From Thermococcus gorgonarius (GTDB lineage Archaea; Methanobacteriota_B; Thermococci; Thermococcales; Thermococcaceae): 64,000 bases of DNA. The number at the start of each line of letters is the position of its first letter. Position 1 is the first letter of the stretch. Under the pieces are notes generated by a model that saw nothing but the letters and a program-made list of their open reading frames with translations, was not told the origin of the DNA and made no database searches. The position numbers and the translations under genes are program-made. Of this stretch, positions 51,895 through 62,327 are shown piece by piece. The stretch spans positions 1,550,001 through 1,614,000 of the forward strand of contig NZ_CP014855.1 of assembly GCF_002214385.1 (NCBI RefSeq), given 5' to 3'.

Positions 51895-53652
51895 TCACGC
51901 CCCGTACTTCTTGAAGAGCTCTTCAAACTGGGAGTTAGTTTCGTCTATGAGCGCCCTAATCTTCTCGATGTCCGGCTCGAACTTCATACGCCCTATCTTC
52001 TCCCTGACCGGGAGCTTGGCTATCTCGTCAACCGGAACACCTCTATCGACTGCTTCCATGGTCTTTTCGTAGAAGTTGAGAATGACGCGCATCATGGTGA
52101 CCTGCTTCTTCGGCGGACAGTAGGTGTCAACCTCATCGAAAGCATCCTGCTGGAGGTAGTCCTCACGGAGCATCCTGGTGACGATGAGTATTGCCTTCTC
52201 CCTGTCCGGCAGGGCATCTGGACCGACGATTCTAACGATTTCCTGCAGTTCAGCCTCCTTCTGGAGGAGGGCCATAGCGGTGTCGCGCATCTTCCTCCAC
52301 TCTGGGTCAACGTTCTTGTGCCACCAGTCCTGGATGGCGTCGACGTAGAGCGAGTAGCTCCTCAGCCAGTTGATTGCCGGGAAGTGCCTCCTACGAGCGA
52401 GGTCAGCATCCAAAGCCCAGAATACCTTGACGACACGCAGGGTGTTCTGAACGACGGGCTCGCTGAAGTCACCACCGGGCGGTGAGACCGCTCCAATGAC
52501 GGAAACACTGCCTATTCTCTCGTCGCTTCCGAGGGTGATAACCCTACCGGCCCTCTCGTAGAACTCCGCTATCTTGCTCGCGAGGTATGCAGGGTAACCC
52601 TCCTCACCGGGCATCTCCTCGAGACGGCCCGAAATTTCACGGAGAGCCTCAGCCCACCTGCTCGTCGAGTCTGCCATCAGAGCGACGTCGTAGCCCTGGT
52701 CGCGGAAGTACTCTGCTATGGTGATTCCGGTGTAGATCGAAGCCTCACGCGCAGCGACCGGCATGTTCGAGGTGTTGGCTATCAAAACGGTTCTCTCCAT
52801 GAGCGGCTTTCCGGTCTTCGGGTCCTTTAGTTTGGGAAACTCCTCAAGAACGTCAGTCATCTCGTTTCCGCGCTCACCACAGCCGATGTAGACGACGACC
52901 TGAGCGTCACTCCACTTGGCGAGCTGGTGCTGGGTGACGGTTTTTCCTGAACCAAAGGGGCCGGGAATTGCCGCGGTTCCACCCTTGGCCTGACTGAAGA
53001 ATGTATCGATGGTTCTCTGTCCGGTGATGAGCGGAACCTCCGGAGGAAGTTTGCTCTTGTAGGGCCTCTTCACACGGACGGGCCAGCGGTGGTACATCTT
53101 GAGCTCCTCTATGCTCCCGTCCGGCTTCTTGACCTTGGCTATAACTTCCTCGACGGTGTAATCGCCCTCTTCTGCTATTTCAACAATCTCCCCCTCGACC
53201 CAAGGGGGAACGAGGATTCTGTGCTCGATGATGCTGGTCTCGGGGACGACACCTAGGATGTCTCCACCAACGACCTTGTCGCCGACCTTGACCTTAGGAG
53301 TGAAGTGCCACTTCTTGTCCCTCGGCAGAGCTGGGGCGGTTAGACCCCTCGCTATGAAGTCACCGCTGAGCTCGCGGAGCTTTTCAAGCGGCCTCTGAAT
53401 TCCGTCGTACATCGAGGTGAGCAGTCCAGGACCGAGCTCGACGCTGAGCGAGGAACCTGTTCCCTCGACGGGTTCGCCAGGCTTTATACCTGCAGTCTCC
53501 TCGTAGACCTGAATTACCGCCTTGTCTCCTTCAAGGCGAATGATTTCTCCGATGAGACCCATCTCACCGACGCGAACGACCTCGTACATCTTGGCCCCTT
53601 TCATGCCGTCCGCAACGACGAGTGGTCCGGTTACACGAATTATCCTTCCCAT
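51895..53652 (-). CDS. atpA: A-type ATP synthase subunit A (catalytic)
   Basis: 585 residues: P-loop [23 protein letters not shown], and the catalytic [11 protein letters not shown] loop, with the long non-homologous region (about 115-190) of A/V-type catalytic subunits. In some Pyrococcus strains this gene carries an intein at the P-loop; here the site is uninterrupted. GAGGTGAAGG precedes ATG 53652. Confidence 0.97.
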   Translation of the reverse strand: MGRIIRVTGPLVVADGMKGAKMYEVVRVGEMGLIGEIIRLEGDKAVIQVYEETAGIKPGEPVEGTGSSLSVELGPGLLTSMYDGIQRPLEKLRELSGDFIARGLTAPALPRDKKWHFTPKVKVGDKVVGGDILGVVPETSIIEHRILVPPWVEGEIVEIAEEGDYTVEEVIAKVKKPDGSIEELKMYHRWPVRVKRPYKSKLPPEVPLITGQRTIDTFFSQAKGGTAAIPGPFGSGKTVTQHQLAKWSDAQVVVYIGCGERGNEMTDVLEEFPKLKDPKTGKPLMERTVLIANTSNMPVAAREASIYTGITIAEYFRDQGYDVALMADSTSRWAEALREISGRLEEMPGEEGYPAYLASKIAEFYERAGRVITLGSDERIGSVSVIGAVSPPGGDFSEPVVQNTLRVVKVFWALDADLARRRHFPAINWLRSYSLYVDAIQDWWHKNVDPEWRKMRDTAMALLQKEAELQEIVRIVGPDALPDREKAILIVTRMLREDYLQQDAFDEVDTYCPPKKQVTMMRVILNFYEKTMEAVDRGVPVDEIAKLPVREKIGRMKFEPDIEKIRALIDETNSQFEELFKKYGA

Positions 53653-53658
53653 TTCCCT

Positions 53659-53967
53659 TCACCTCTTTAACTCAACACCGATTGCCCTCCTAACAATCTC
53701 CTTAAGCTGAGCCTCACCAAACCTCGAACCAGACTTGTCTGGTATCTGAAGGATGATCGGAAACTTTACATCCGGAACGCCTACAGCACGGGCGAGTGTT
53801 TCGGTGATAAGCACGAGCCCAATATCATCCCTTTGAATGAGCTCCCTAAGCTTGTTCCTAGCCCTCTCATAATCCATAGGGGTTGAGTGGAAAGAGTAGA
53901 CCTCGTGAACCCCTGCAAGCTTGAAGCCTATTGCAGTATCCGGGTCACCAAGGACAGCTATTTTCAT
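53659..53967 (-). CDS. atpF: A-type ATP synthase subunit F
   Basis: 102 residues: [19 protein letters not shown], a Rossmann-like regulatory subunit that binds the central stalk, with a helical C-terminus ([17 protein letters not shown]). GGGAGGGGGC precedes ATG 53967; the start overlaps the end of atpC by 4 nt. Confidence 0.95.
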   Translation of the reverse strand: MKIAVLGDPDTAIGFKLAGVHEVYSFHSTPMDYERARNKLRELIQRDDIGLVLITETLARAVGVPDVKFPIILQIPDKSGSRFGEAQLKEIVRRAIGVELKR

Positions 53968-55070
53968 GCCCCCTCCCCTCCCATCATGGCCTTGATTTTC
54001 TCAGGAGGTACTCCATCGCCTATCAGTTTTGCGAGTGCCCTGAGCTTCTGAACCTCCTTTTCCTTCTCCAGGAGATAGACTATCGGCGTGGCAACGCTTA
54101 GTGGATAGAACCTCGTAAGCTCGCGCATTCTGGAGATCAGGTAATCATTGAGGGCGTTTTCAGCAACTCCAATATTCTTCCCGATTTCCTCTCTCACGTC
54201 CCTGAGAACGCGGCCGTACCTAGTGGAGTCCAGCTCAGCCAGGGCCATGTCGAGGTTATCAACGTTGAGCACGCTTTCCAGCTTGACCTTCCCGCCGGGT
54301 ATGAGGTGCTCCCTGATCGCCTCTGCCGGGAGATCAGCTTTCTTAGCCCTGAGAACTGTAACTATATTCCTTATGTCAATCTTCGTCCTTACAAACTCCT
54401 CGAGGATTATCTTTTCTTCGTCCTTCCTCGACAGGGCGTAGTCTAGAAGCTTTCTGTAGTATGTCTTGTAAACGAGAGTTTCAAACCCTCTCAGGTCAAG
54501 TTCACCAAGGAGAAGCTTCTGGTAGTATTCCTCGTACGGTGTGCCCTCGAGGATTACCAAGATTTCCTCCATCGTCTTGGCCTCTGCCATTGCCTTGATC
54601 TTCGGAACCATGAGGCCAATCTCTATTACGTAGTCCGAAGCCACTTCACCCATGTACTTGGCCTTGACGACGTTGGACATGTTCCTAACGTCCCACTCCT
54701 CAAGCAGGAGTCTGAAAAAGCCCGAGACCCTCTTCGGAAGTATTTCCTCCATCAGGAGGTAAGCCGATGCCAGGGCCCTTTCAAGGGCCTTCTCTATCTC
54801 CACAGGATCATCAGGAGATACTGAAGCGAGATGAGGCTTGTAGTCCGTGTCTTCAAGATTGGCAACGAAGTTCTGGAGGGTTCTGCTCTCAGCCAGTTCG
54901 TTGATCCTTTGGTCAGTGAGAAGTTTGGCCTCCATAGCGTTTATTCGGGCGTTTGGATAGGCGTAGGGGGTATACCTGTAAAGTATTTTACCCGTCTTCC
55001 AGGTCAGCCATGTGAATATAACCCCCAGACTCGTGTCAAGTATCGCTGTTATGGCTGAATCCACTGGCAT
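53964..55070 (-). CDS. atpC: A-type ATP synthase subunit C (stalk/ring connector)
   Basis: 368 residues, all helical; the funnel-shaped subunit that links the central stalk to the K ring. Features: [17 protein letters not shown] near the start, KTKIDIRNI-type [19 protein letters not shown], and [20 protein letters not shown] 55070 follows GGTGATC, which overlaps the stop of atpE. Confidence 0.95.
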   Translation of the reverse strand: MPVDSAITAILDTSLGVIFTWLTWKTGKILYRYTPYAYPNARINAMEAKLLTDQRINELAESRTLQNFVANLEDTDYKPHLASVSPDDPVEIEKALERALASAYLLMEEILPKRVSGFFRLLLEEWDVRNMSNVVKAKYMGEVASDYVIEIGLMVPKIKAMAEAKTMEEILVILEGTPYEEYYQKLLLGELDLRGFETLVYKTYYRKLLDYALSRKDEEKIILEEFVRTKIDIRNIVTVLRAKKADLPAEAIREHLIPGGKVKLESVLNVDNLDMALAELDSTRYGRVLRDVREEIGKNIGVAENALNDYLISRMRELTRFYPLSVATPIVYLLEKEKEVQKLRALAKLIGDGVPPEKIKAMMGGEGA

Positions 55071-55076
55071 TTTCGA

Positions 55077-55670
55077 TCACCCGAAGAGGGCTTTAGCTAT
55101 CTCGGCCCTGAGCTCGTTCTCCATTTTCTCCATCCTGCTCTCGAAGGTGTTGTCAACCCTAACCTTACCCTCGGGATCGCTAACCACTATACCCCCAATG
55201 GTATCCATTGGCTTCCCAAGGATAACTTCGGCACCTATTTTGCTGCTGAACTCCTCAAGCCTGCTGGAGATAAGCTCCAGCGTCCTCTTGTTTGAGGAAA
55301 CCATTATCTTCTGAAGACCAAGTTCCTCCACGCCCTCCCTGGCAAGCTTCACCAGCGTCTCGAAGTACTCCTCGTCCGGAAGGGATGAGAGCCTCTCCCT
55401 GAGGGCAGACAAAACCTCCTTTATGAGATCTTCTTGGACGGCCAGCCTCTTCTTTCTAACTTCAAGCTTGGCGTTGGCGATTATCCTCTGCTTCTCTATC
55501 TCCGCCTGAGTTCTGGCCTTCCTGAGTATCCACTCGGCCTGAGCCTCTGCCTTTTTTCTGGCTTCTTCTTTGATCTCCTCCGCCTGCTCCCTAGCCTCGT
55601 TGAGTATGTACTGAACCTTCTGCTCCGCTTCTCTATGGATCTCCTGGATTATTCCCTCTGCACCGCTCAT
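55077..55670 (-). CDS. atpE: A-type ATP synthase subunit E (peripheral stalk)
   Basis: 197 residues: a long N-terminal coiled coil (about 1-100, Lys/Glu/Ala/Gln-rich) and a globular C-terminal head (IGAEVILGKPMDTIGGIVVSD). With subunit H it forms the peripheral stalk. ATG 55670 is chosen because GGAGG lies 8 nt upstream; a start at 55676 would add two residues. Confidence 0.94.
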   Translation of the reverse strand: MSGAEGIIQEIHREAEQKVQYILNEAREQAEEIKEEARKKAEAQAEWILRKARTQAEIEKQRIIANAKLEVRKKRLAVQEDLIKEVLSALRERLSSLPDEEYFETLVKLAREGVEELGLQKIMVSSNKRTLELISSRLEEFSSKIGAEVILGKPMDTIGGIVVSDPEGKVRVDNTFESRMEKMENELRAEIAKALFG

Positions 55671-55708
55671 ACTCAATCCTCCGTCGGATTAATGGAAAGG
55701 GAAAAGGT

Positions 55709-56218
<510 letters not shown>

Positions 56219-58225
56219 TCATGCGTTTTCAACCTTAAGCGTTACCTCCGACACCTCCCTCCGGGACTTGAAGGGCTCGAAGGGCTTCCCCTCCCCGGAG
56301 TAGAAGGTGCCAAAGAACTCCACGTAGTGAAGGCGGAGAGAGTGAACAAATGCACCGAGTGCGTTTATAGCTGTTGAAAATATCTGCCCTCCAAAGAACA
56401 AAATCACGCCAATTATTGGCCCTATGTAGAGGGTCTTTACTCCCCAGATCATCTGAACCAGGACGTTTATGACCATCGCTATTCCACCGGTTGCAAGGGC
56501 AAGGGCCATTAAACGGGCGTAACTGAGCCAGGTTCCCACGAAACCGAAGAAGTCCGAGATTATCATCAGGGCCGCTAGGCCGCCGTTGTTCACTATCTCA
56601 CCGATGGCGAAGAGGACTAAGCCCGTCCCAAAGAGAACCTTAGCAGAGCTAACGAAGGCCGGGACGTTCTTTCCTGTTGCGAACAGGGCTATTGCCAGTA
56701 TTACGAGCATCCATGGAAGCTGGTCGAGGAGAGCTCCCTTCCTGTCACCGTTCTTCCACTTGACAATGAAGCCGAGGGTGTATCCAACGAAGAGATGGGC
56801 GAGACCAACGGCCAGGGCAAGTATGAGGACGAACATTGGATCCCTGAGTGGGTCAGCTATGCGCCACATCTGGAAGTCTGGATTTCCCGTCAGGGCCGCG
56901 CCCACTACGTCCAGCGCGTTCCCGAAGTAACTGCCGAATAGAGCGCCCATGAGCATCGTGAAGAACGAGCTCCAGAGGAGAGTGTAGGAGAACTTGTAGG
57001 TTCCGTCGTTGAACTTCCTGTGCCCTTTGACCAGCAGTGCAGCGACTATTCCAACGATGAGGCCGTACAGGAAGTCCGTGAGCATAAAGCCGAAGAAGAA
57101 TGAGTACGTGAAAGCTATCAGCGGTGTCGGGTCGATCTCGTCGTACTTTGGAACGCCGTACATCTCGGTGAGCATCTCAAAGGGCCTGGCCCAGCCGGGG
57201 TTGTTAAGCTTTATCGGGATCTCATCGAGTTCTTCTTTAGCTGGCTCCCTGAAGTTAACGTAGGCTTTTCCATCTGTTACCTTAAGGATTCCTTCCCTTA
57301 CTTTCTCAGCGTCAGCTTTTGGAACCCATCCGGTCAGACCGAATGTCATGTTCGTCCTTGCGAGCATTCCCAAGACGTTGGCCTTGTTTCTCTCGTTCTC
57401 AACAAGCTCAAGGTAGAACTTTACATCCTCGTAGTACTTCACCGCAAGCTCTCTGGCAAGTTTGTGTACTTCCTCAAGCTCTCTCTCCTTCTTACCAAGT
57501 TCCTCAGAGTATTTGCGAATAAGTTCTGCGGGTGTCCCCTCCCCCTCGGGAACATCGATTTTTTCAAAGGAGTGCTTGGCGAGGATCGGATTTATTTTGT
57601 TGTAGTCCCTAGAGAGAAAGGCAATTGCCAGAAGAACTGTGTCACCCTCCTCTTTAGGAACCATGACAATTTTACCGGAGGTTGCGTTTTCAAGCTCTTC
57701 CCTGAGAGAGGAAAGCCTGTTTCTGTCGATCGAACCGACCAGCACCTCCACCATTCCAGAGTGCCTTAGGTACGAGACATCAAGATTGAAAGCCGAAAGC
57801 CTCTCAAGGGTTCTAATGACGTCCTTTATCCTCTCGATCTCGGTGTTTATGGAACTCATCCTCGTTTCAACTTCCTTAACTTTAGGCTCGACTTCGGACA
57901 GGAACTTTTCTGTGTCCTTAATGAGTTTTTCTATGCCCTCGTAGGTATACTCACGCCTTTTCGGCATTTGGGGGAATAGGAAATCCTTTATTCCACCTTT
58001 TCCGCTGGGAAGGTGGGATTTAAGAAACTCGGCTATTCTTGACATAGTTATGCTGTACGAGGCGGCCCTGCGGTAGAACTCGTTGGGGGCATCTCTCTGA
58101 GCTATAGGAATGTCGGCCTCCCTGATCTCAACAACACCCGCCTCGTGGAGATAGGTGAGAAGCCTGTCCCTGTACCGTTCAAGACTTATTACCTCGACTT
58201 TGAGCATCGGAGCAGGCCGAAACAT
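56219..58225 (-). CDS. atpI: A-type ATP synthase subunit I (membrane stator)
   Basis: 668 residues. The N-terminal half (about 1-330) is a cytoplasmic helical arm with coiled coil that binds the peripheral stalks; the C-terminal half has eight spans including ARLMALALATGGIAMVINV, the essential Arg that faces the K ring. ATG 58225 (MFRPAPMLK) has GGGAG upstream; a TTG start at 58231 would overlap ahaH by 4 nt. Confidence 0.95.
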   Translation of the reverse strand: MFRPAPMLKVEVISLERYRDRLLTYLHEAGVVEIREADIPIAQRDAPNEFYRRAASYSITMSRIAEFLKSHLPSGKGGIKDFLFPQMPKRREYTYEGIEKLIKDTEKFLSEVEPKVKEVETRMSSINTEIERIKDVIRTLERLSAFNLDVSYLRHSGMVEVLVGSIDRNRLSSLREELENATSGKIVMVPKEEGDTVLLAIAFLSRDYNKINPILAKHSFEKIDVPEGEGTPAELIRKYSEELGKKERELEEVHKLARELAVKYYEDVKFYLELVENERNKANVLGMLARTNMTFGLTGWVPKADAEKVREGILKVTDGKAYVNFREPAKEELDEIPIKLNNPGWARPFEMLTEMYGVPKYDEIDPTPLIAFTYSFFFGFMLTDFLYGLIVGIVAALLVKGHRKFNDGTYKFSYTLLWSSFFTMLMGALFGSYFGNALDVVGAALTGNPDFQMWRIADPLRDPMFVLILALAVGLAHLFVGYTLGFIVKWKNGDRKGALLDQLPWMLVILAIALFATGKNVPAFVSSAKVLFGTGLVLFAIGEIVNNGGLAALMIISDFFGFVGTWLSYARLMALALATGGIAMVINVLVQMIWGVKTLYIGPIIGVILFFGGQIFSTAINALGAFVHSLRLHYVEFFGTFYSGEGKPFEPFKSRREVSEVTLKVENA

Positions 58226-58227
58226 AC

Positions 58228-58539
58228 TCAACTCCCTCTCACAAGTTCTAAGGCAATGGCGACGGCATTCTCAAAATTCTGAGTTGCTTTGATTTTCATG
58301 TTCTCTATCTCTTCCTCGCCCTCAGAGAGAATTCTCTTTGCCTCTTCCTCTCCCTCTTTCCGGGCATTTTCTACGAGCTTCTCGCCCTCAGCCCTGGCCT
58401 TAGCCAAAATCTCTTCCTCAATCGCGCGTGCATCTTCCTTTGCTTTTTCAATTATTTTCTTGGCCTCTTCCTTTGCTCGTTCTATTTTCTCTTCCGCCTC
58501 TTTTTCGGCATCGACAATGCGCTTGATGATCTCCTCCAT
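58228..58539 (-). CDS. ahaH: A-type ATP synthase subunit H
   Basis: 103 residues, almost entirely a coiled coil of Glu/Lys/Ala (EKIERAKEEAKKIIEKAKED), the partner of subunit E in the peripheral stalk. First gene of the operon, with GGGGGGCC before ATG 58539 and a TATA box at about 58600-58609. The operon order is H-I-K-E-C-F-A-B-D, the usual order in Thermococcales. Confidence 0.92.
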   Translation of the reverse strand: MEEIIKRIVDAEKEAEEKIERAKEEAKKIIEKAKEDARAIEEEILAKARAEGEKLVENARKEGEEEAKRILSEGEEEIENMKIKATQNFENAVAIALELVRGS

Positions 58540-58599
58540 GATCGGCCCCCCGTGATAGTTGAAAACAGTCCACCGTTCCGCTTTGGCTAGCCTAATTGT

Positions 58600-58609
58600 C
58601 TTTAAATAA
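58600..58609 (-). promoter_or_regulatory. TATA box for the ATP synthase operon
   Basis: TTATTTAAAG on the minus strand about 65 nt before ATG 58539; a single promoter probably serves all nine genes. Confidence 0.55.
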
Positions 58610-58671
58610 TTTGTGGTCTAACCGGAAGTGAGATAAAAAAAGGCCTCAAAAAACAGGTGGGGTGGTGAAAG

Positions 58672-59562
58672 ATGAAAGACCTTGACGTGATCGGAATTGG
58701 CAATTTAAACTACGACATAATAATGCTTGTAGACCACTTTCCGGAATTCCACGAGAAGGTTAACGCCGAAAAGGCCTTCTTCGGCCTCGGGGGAGCGGCC
58801 GGAAATACAATAACCTGGCTGGCCCATATGGGTCTGAGAACAGGCTTCATCGGCGCCGTTGGGAACGACGAGATGGGTGAGGTCCACATCAGGTACTTCA
58901 GGAGAATAGGTGTGGACACGTCCAGAATAAGGGTTGTTAATGAGCCCTCGGGTATCGCGGTGTCGATTATTCACGGCGAGGACAAGAGAATAGTGAAGTA
59001 CCCGGGGGCAAACAGGTTCAAAATCCTCGATAGGGAGTACATAGCCAGAGCCAGGCTGATACACCTCTCGTCCAACCCCGTTGAGACAATCAGAGAGGCC
59101 GTATCCATGGCAAAAGACGTTGGAACCCTTGTTTCTGTGGATATAGGTGAGGCAGAACTTCCGAAGGAAGTCGAAGAAAGAATAGACTACCTCATGATGA
59201 ACGAGGACGAGTACCGGAGAAAATACGGCTCCCTGGACTTAAGCATCTGCCGGGCAAAAAATCTAGTGGTAACCCTGAACGGCGGTGGTGCGCTGATAAG
59301 GGGGGAGGACGGAGAGGAGAAGGAAATAAGGGGGCTTAGCGCCGAGGTAATAGACTCAACCGGGGCGGGGGACTCATTCGCGGCCGGAGTAATATACGGA
59401 GTCCTGAAGGGCTGGTCCCTGGAGGAGTCGGCCAAGTTGGGAATGTTGCTGGCTTACTTTACCGTCCAGAAGGTTGGTGCAAGGAGTGCAGTGATGCCGC
59501 TGGAGAAGATCGTGGAGGAAAGCAAAAGGCTGGGTCTTAATCTACCATTTAGTATGACCTGA
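58672..59562 (+). CDS. PfkB family carbohydrate kinase
   Basis: 296 residues of the ribokinase fold: [36 protein letters not shown] (glycine patch), and the catalytic [16 protein letters not shown]. It differs from the kinase at 16633 (here N-x-D in the start and an EDxYRR segment in the middle), so the two have separate substrates. GGTGGTGAAAG precedes ATG 58672. It diverges from the ATP synthase operon. Confidence 0.9.
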   Translation: MKDLDVIGIGNLNYDIIMLVDHFPEFHEKVNAEKAFFGLGGAAGNTITWLAHMGLRTGFIGAVGNDEMGEVHIRYFRRIGVDTSRIRVVNEPSGIAVSIIHGEDKRIVKYPGANRFKILDREYIARARLIHLSSNPVETIREAVSMAKDVGTLVSVDIGEAELPKEVEERIDYLMMNEDEYRRKYGSLDLSICRAKNLVVTLNGGGALIRGEDGEEKEIRGLSAEVIDSTGAGDSFAAGVIYGVLKGWSLEESAKLGMLLAYFTVQKVGARSAVMPLEKIVEESKRLGLNLPFSMT

Positions 59563-59790
59563 GACAATGTTTTTCACGTGTTTTACCAGAGTATCGAGAA
59601 GATGCCCCTGCATCAACTCACTCTTCCCAAGAGGAATCTTTATTTAGGGTATCCCCACCAAATATCGTTGACTTCAACGCCCCTCATCGGAGGGTGGATT
59701 TGGAATAATCAAAAGCAGGTCTTCAGGGGAACCCTTAAAAATCCAAAGCCGAAGGGGATTAAGAGCTCAAGGCCCCGGAGGTGAAGCCAG
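59563..59790. other. Intergenic stretch without a gene
   Basis: The largest gap in the window, 228 bases. It holds T-rich sequence after the kinase stop (ATGTTTTTCACG) and an AT-rich CTTAAAAATCC at about 59730 that could be the promoter of the next gene. A 68-codon open frame crosses it, but I see no ribosome site or protein-like pattern in it. Confidence 0.5.
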
Positions 59791-60078
59791 TTGGAAATAG
59801 TCATTGACAACTTTAAACCCAAGGTAACCCGACCGTTTAAGAGAAAAAACGAGTACTGGATCAAGCTCATCCTTCCTGAGGGAGAGGAATACATAATGAA
59901 GTTCAAGAGTCCCCTGGAGGCAGAAGACGCTATATACGGCATGCTGGATGACCTCCAGGTCTACGGAGGCAAGGTAAAGCTGAAACTAAGGGAAGGAAAC
60001 GTGATAGAAAAAATAGAGGTTCTCGAACTTTACAAGCCCTCGGCAAAGGAGCTCGTTGAGGAGTACTTCGGGGGCTGA
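59791..60078 (+). CDS. Small conserved-looking hypothetical protein
   Basis: 95 residues from TTG 59791, with GGAGGTGAAG as ribosome site. Alternating strands and turns (IVIDNFKPKVTRPF, YWIKLILPEGEEYIMKFKS, VKLKLREGNVIEKIEVLEL) suggest a small beta-rich domain. I recognise no family. Its stop abuts the stop of the converging deaminase gene. Confidence 0.7.
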   Translation: MEIVIDNFKPKVTRPFKRKNEYWIKLILPEGEEYIMKFKSPLEAEDAIYGMLDDLQVYGGKVKLKLREGNVIEKIEVLELYKPSAKELVEEYFGG

Positions 60079-61353
60079 TCATCCTATTTTCCCCACGATC
60101 TTCTCAGCATCATCCAGTATCTTCTCCTCGTCCAAGGTCAGAACTTCCCTGTCGAGCATCAGGATTTTTCCATCTACTATAGTTGTCTCGACGTCGTTTC
60201 CGTTCGCTGAGTAAACGAGATGGCTGATAACGTTGTTTATCGGCCTTAGATGGGGCTGATTGAAGTCGATTATCGCCAAGTCAGCGAGATAGCCCTCCTT
60301 TATTATGCCAGCCTTTATTCCGAGTGCCCTTGCCCCGTTGAGTGTCGCCATTTTGAAGACTGTTTTCGCATCGGCCACCGTTGGATCGAGGTTGTGAACC
60401 TTGTGGAGAAGTGCCGCCAGCTTCATCTCCTCCAGCATGTCGAGGTTGTTGTTGCTTGCAGCCCCGTCCGTCCCAAGACCGACGTTTACGCCCGCGTTGA
60501 TGAGCTTTTGAAGGGGCATGACTCCGCTGGCAAGCTTCATATTGCTGCCGGGGTTGTGGGCAACGGTAACGCCGTTCCTTGCCAGAATTTGGATGTCCCT
60601 GCTGTCGAGCCAGACGCCGTGCGCTATTATAACGTCGCTTCCAAGGAAGCCGATGTCGTCAAGGAGAACGACTGGACTCTTCCCATAGCGCTCGGTTATC
60701 TGGCCTATCTCAGCCATCGTCTCGCTCACGTGGATGGTTATCAGCCTGTTGTGCTCGCTCGCGAGCCTTCTGACCTCTTTCAGCAGGGCTATCGAGCAGG
60801 TGTAGGGCGCGTGCGGTCCGAAGACAAACTGAACCCTCTCGGAGTTCAGCTTTTCTATAGATTTCATCTCTCTGAGGGCTTCTTTTATCTCCTTCTCGGT
60901 CTTCTCCGGGTCGCCGAGATCTATCATGCCGTAGCTGAGGTAACCTCTAAGGCCGGAATCGAGAACCGCTTCCGCAACGGCATCCATGTGGAAGTACATG
61001 TCGAGGAAGGTAGTAGTGCCCGTCTTGATCATCTCGAGGGCACCGAGATAAGCCCCGACCTTGATGTATTCAGGGGTAAGCTTTGCCTCTCTCGGCCAGA
61101 TGTGGTTCTGGAGCCAGTCCATGAGGGGGAGATCGTCTGCCAGGCCCCTGAGGAGGCCCATAGGGGAATGAGTGTGGAGGTTGATGAAACCTGGAGAGAC
61201 CACCCTTCCACTCGCATCTATGACAGTATCAGCGGACTCGTTTATACCCTTCCTGACCTCGGCTATACTGTTTCCCTCGATGAGGACGTCGGCCTTAACT
61301 ATCTCGAAGTCCTCGCCGTAGATTACGTACCCGTTCCTGATGAGAATGCTCAT
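60079..61353 (-). CDS. mtaD: 5-methylthioadenosine/S-adenosylhomocysteine deaminase
   Basis: 424 residues of the amidohydrolase fold: metal ligands H60/H62 in NLHTHSPMG, then HAPYTCS, IHVSET, AHGVWLD and GTDGAASNNNLDM. The family deaminates MTA and SAH (also adenosine) to the inosyl forms. Together with MTA phosphorylase encoded just upstream it belongs to methionine/polyamine salvage. ATG 61353 is chosen because GGGTGATAACA precedes it. Confidence 0.92.
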   Translation of the reverse strand: MSILIRNGYVIYGEDFEIVKADVLIEGNSIAEVRKGINESADTVIDASGRVVSPGFINLHTHSPMGLLRGLADDLPLMDWLQNHIWPREAKLTPEYIKVGAYLGALEMIKTGTTTFLDMYFHMDAVAEAVLDSGLRGYLSYGMIDLGDPEKTEKEIKEALREMKSIEKLNSERVQFVFGPHAPYTCSIALLKEVRRLASEHNRLITIHVSETMAEIGQITERYGKSPVVLLDDIGFLGSDVIIAHGVWLDSRDIQILARNGVTVAHNPGSNMKLASGVMPLQKLINAGVNVGLGTDGAASNNNLDMLEEMKLAALLHKVHNLDPTVADAKTVFKMATLNGARALGIKAGIIKEGYLADLAIIDFNQPHLRPINNVISHLVYSANGNDVETTIVDGKILMLDREVLTLDEEKILDDAEKIVGKIG

Positions 61354-61437
61354 TGTTATCACCCGGTTTCCTTTTGAAAAGGTATGTTTCCGATGGAAGT
61401 TAAAAAGGTTGGGGGAAGAAAGTTTGAGGAGAAGAGG

Positions 61438-62211
61438 TCAGACGAACATGCTCTTCAGCACGTCGGCACAGCCGCACTTCCTCTCCTCGGGAATGCGCGG
61501 GATGGCCTTCTTGAGCAGTTCCTGAACCTTGTAGTTGTTCTCGGCCATGACCTTGAGCACTTCCTGTGCGTCCACAGGCTTCTCGGCCCAGACGTCGTAG
61601 TCGGTAACGGTGGCAATGTTGACGTAGCACATTCCCAACTCGCGGGCGAGATTGACCTCGGGAACCAGAGTCATTCCTATGATGTGGGCGTACTGCCTGA
61701 ACATGAAGCTCTCAGCCCTCGTCGAGAAGCGCGGGCCTTCAATGCAGACGTAGGTGCCCTTTTCGTGGACGGGGAAGCCCAGCTCTTTAGCTGTCTCGTA
61801 GAATATCTTCCTCATCTCGGGGCAGAAGGGGTCGGCCATAGAGACGTGAGCAACCCTTGGCCCGTTGTAGAAGGTGTAGTCGCGCTTCTTTGTGAAGTCG
61901 ATGAACTGGTCGGTTATGACGATGTCGCCCGGTTTGTACTCCTCGCGGAGAGAGCCAACGGCCGTTATTCCTATGACACGCTCGACGCCAAGCTCGTGGA
62001 GGGCCCAGATATTGGCCCGATAGGGAACCTCATGGGGCGGGAACTCGTGGTGTTTGCCGTGCCTCGGGATGAAGGCCACTTCAACGCCCTCGATTTCGCC
62101 TATTTCCACTGGAGCGGACGGCCTGCCGTAGGGAGTGTGCACCTTCACCGTCTCCTTCGGCTCGAAGACGCCGTAGACACCGGAACCGCCGATGATACCG
62201 ATCTTCACCAT
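61438..62211 (-). CDS. mtnP: S-methyl-5'-thioadenosine phosphorylase
   Basis: 257 residues, the length of the characterised P. furiosus enzyme, with near-identical motifs: [64 protein letters not shown] and the Cys-rich end [11 protein letters not shown]. It splits MTA with phosphate to adenine and 5-methylthioribose-1-phosphate. The CGC pair near the end forms a disulfide that adds thermostability in relatives. ATG 62211 follows GGGTGATGTCT. Confidence 0.97.
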   Translation of the reverse strand: MVKIGIIGGSGVYGVFEPKETVKVHTPYGRPSAPVEIGEIEGVEVAFIPRHGKHHEFPPHEVPYRANIWALHELGVERVIGITAVGSLREEYKPGDIVITDQFIDFTKKRDYTFYNGPRVAHVSMADPFCPEMRKIFYETAKELGFPVHEKGTYVCIEGPRFSTRAESFMFRQYAHIIGMTLVPEVNLARELGMCYVNIATVTDYDVWAEKPVDAQEVLKVMAENNYKVQELLKKAIPRIPEERKCGCADVLKSMFV

Positions 62212-62241
62212 AGACATCACCCTGTAAAAATACCGCCCGAG

Positions 62242-62250
62242 TTATTTAAG
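62242..62250 (-). promoter_or_regulatory. TATA box for mtnP
   Basis: CTTAAATAA on the minus strand about 35 nt before ATG 62211. Confidence 0.55.
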
Positions 62251-62281
62251 GGTTGCCTTTCCAGTGGAAATGAAACTCCGA

Positions 62282-62290
62282 AAATTTAAT
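62282..62290 (+). promoter_or_regulatory. TATA box for the PAC2 gene
   Basis: AAATTTAATA about 40 nt before ATG 62328, with GGAGGTGAG in the leader. Confidence 0.55.
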
Positions 62291-62327
62291 AACCTAAGGA
62301 AACTAAACTGTTATGGAGGTGAGAGTG

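Noticed and set aside
51895-53652. Intein in atpA
   Set aside because: The P-loop region is continuous and the protein has normal length; no splicing motifs are present.
59578-59784. 68-codon plus-strand frame in the largest gap
   Set aside because: No ribosome site, no promoter at the correct distance, and no protein-like pattern.
60250-62289. Two long plus-strand frames across mtaD and mtnP
   Set aside because: Antisense to strongly conserved enzymes, with no ribosome sites or recognisable domains.
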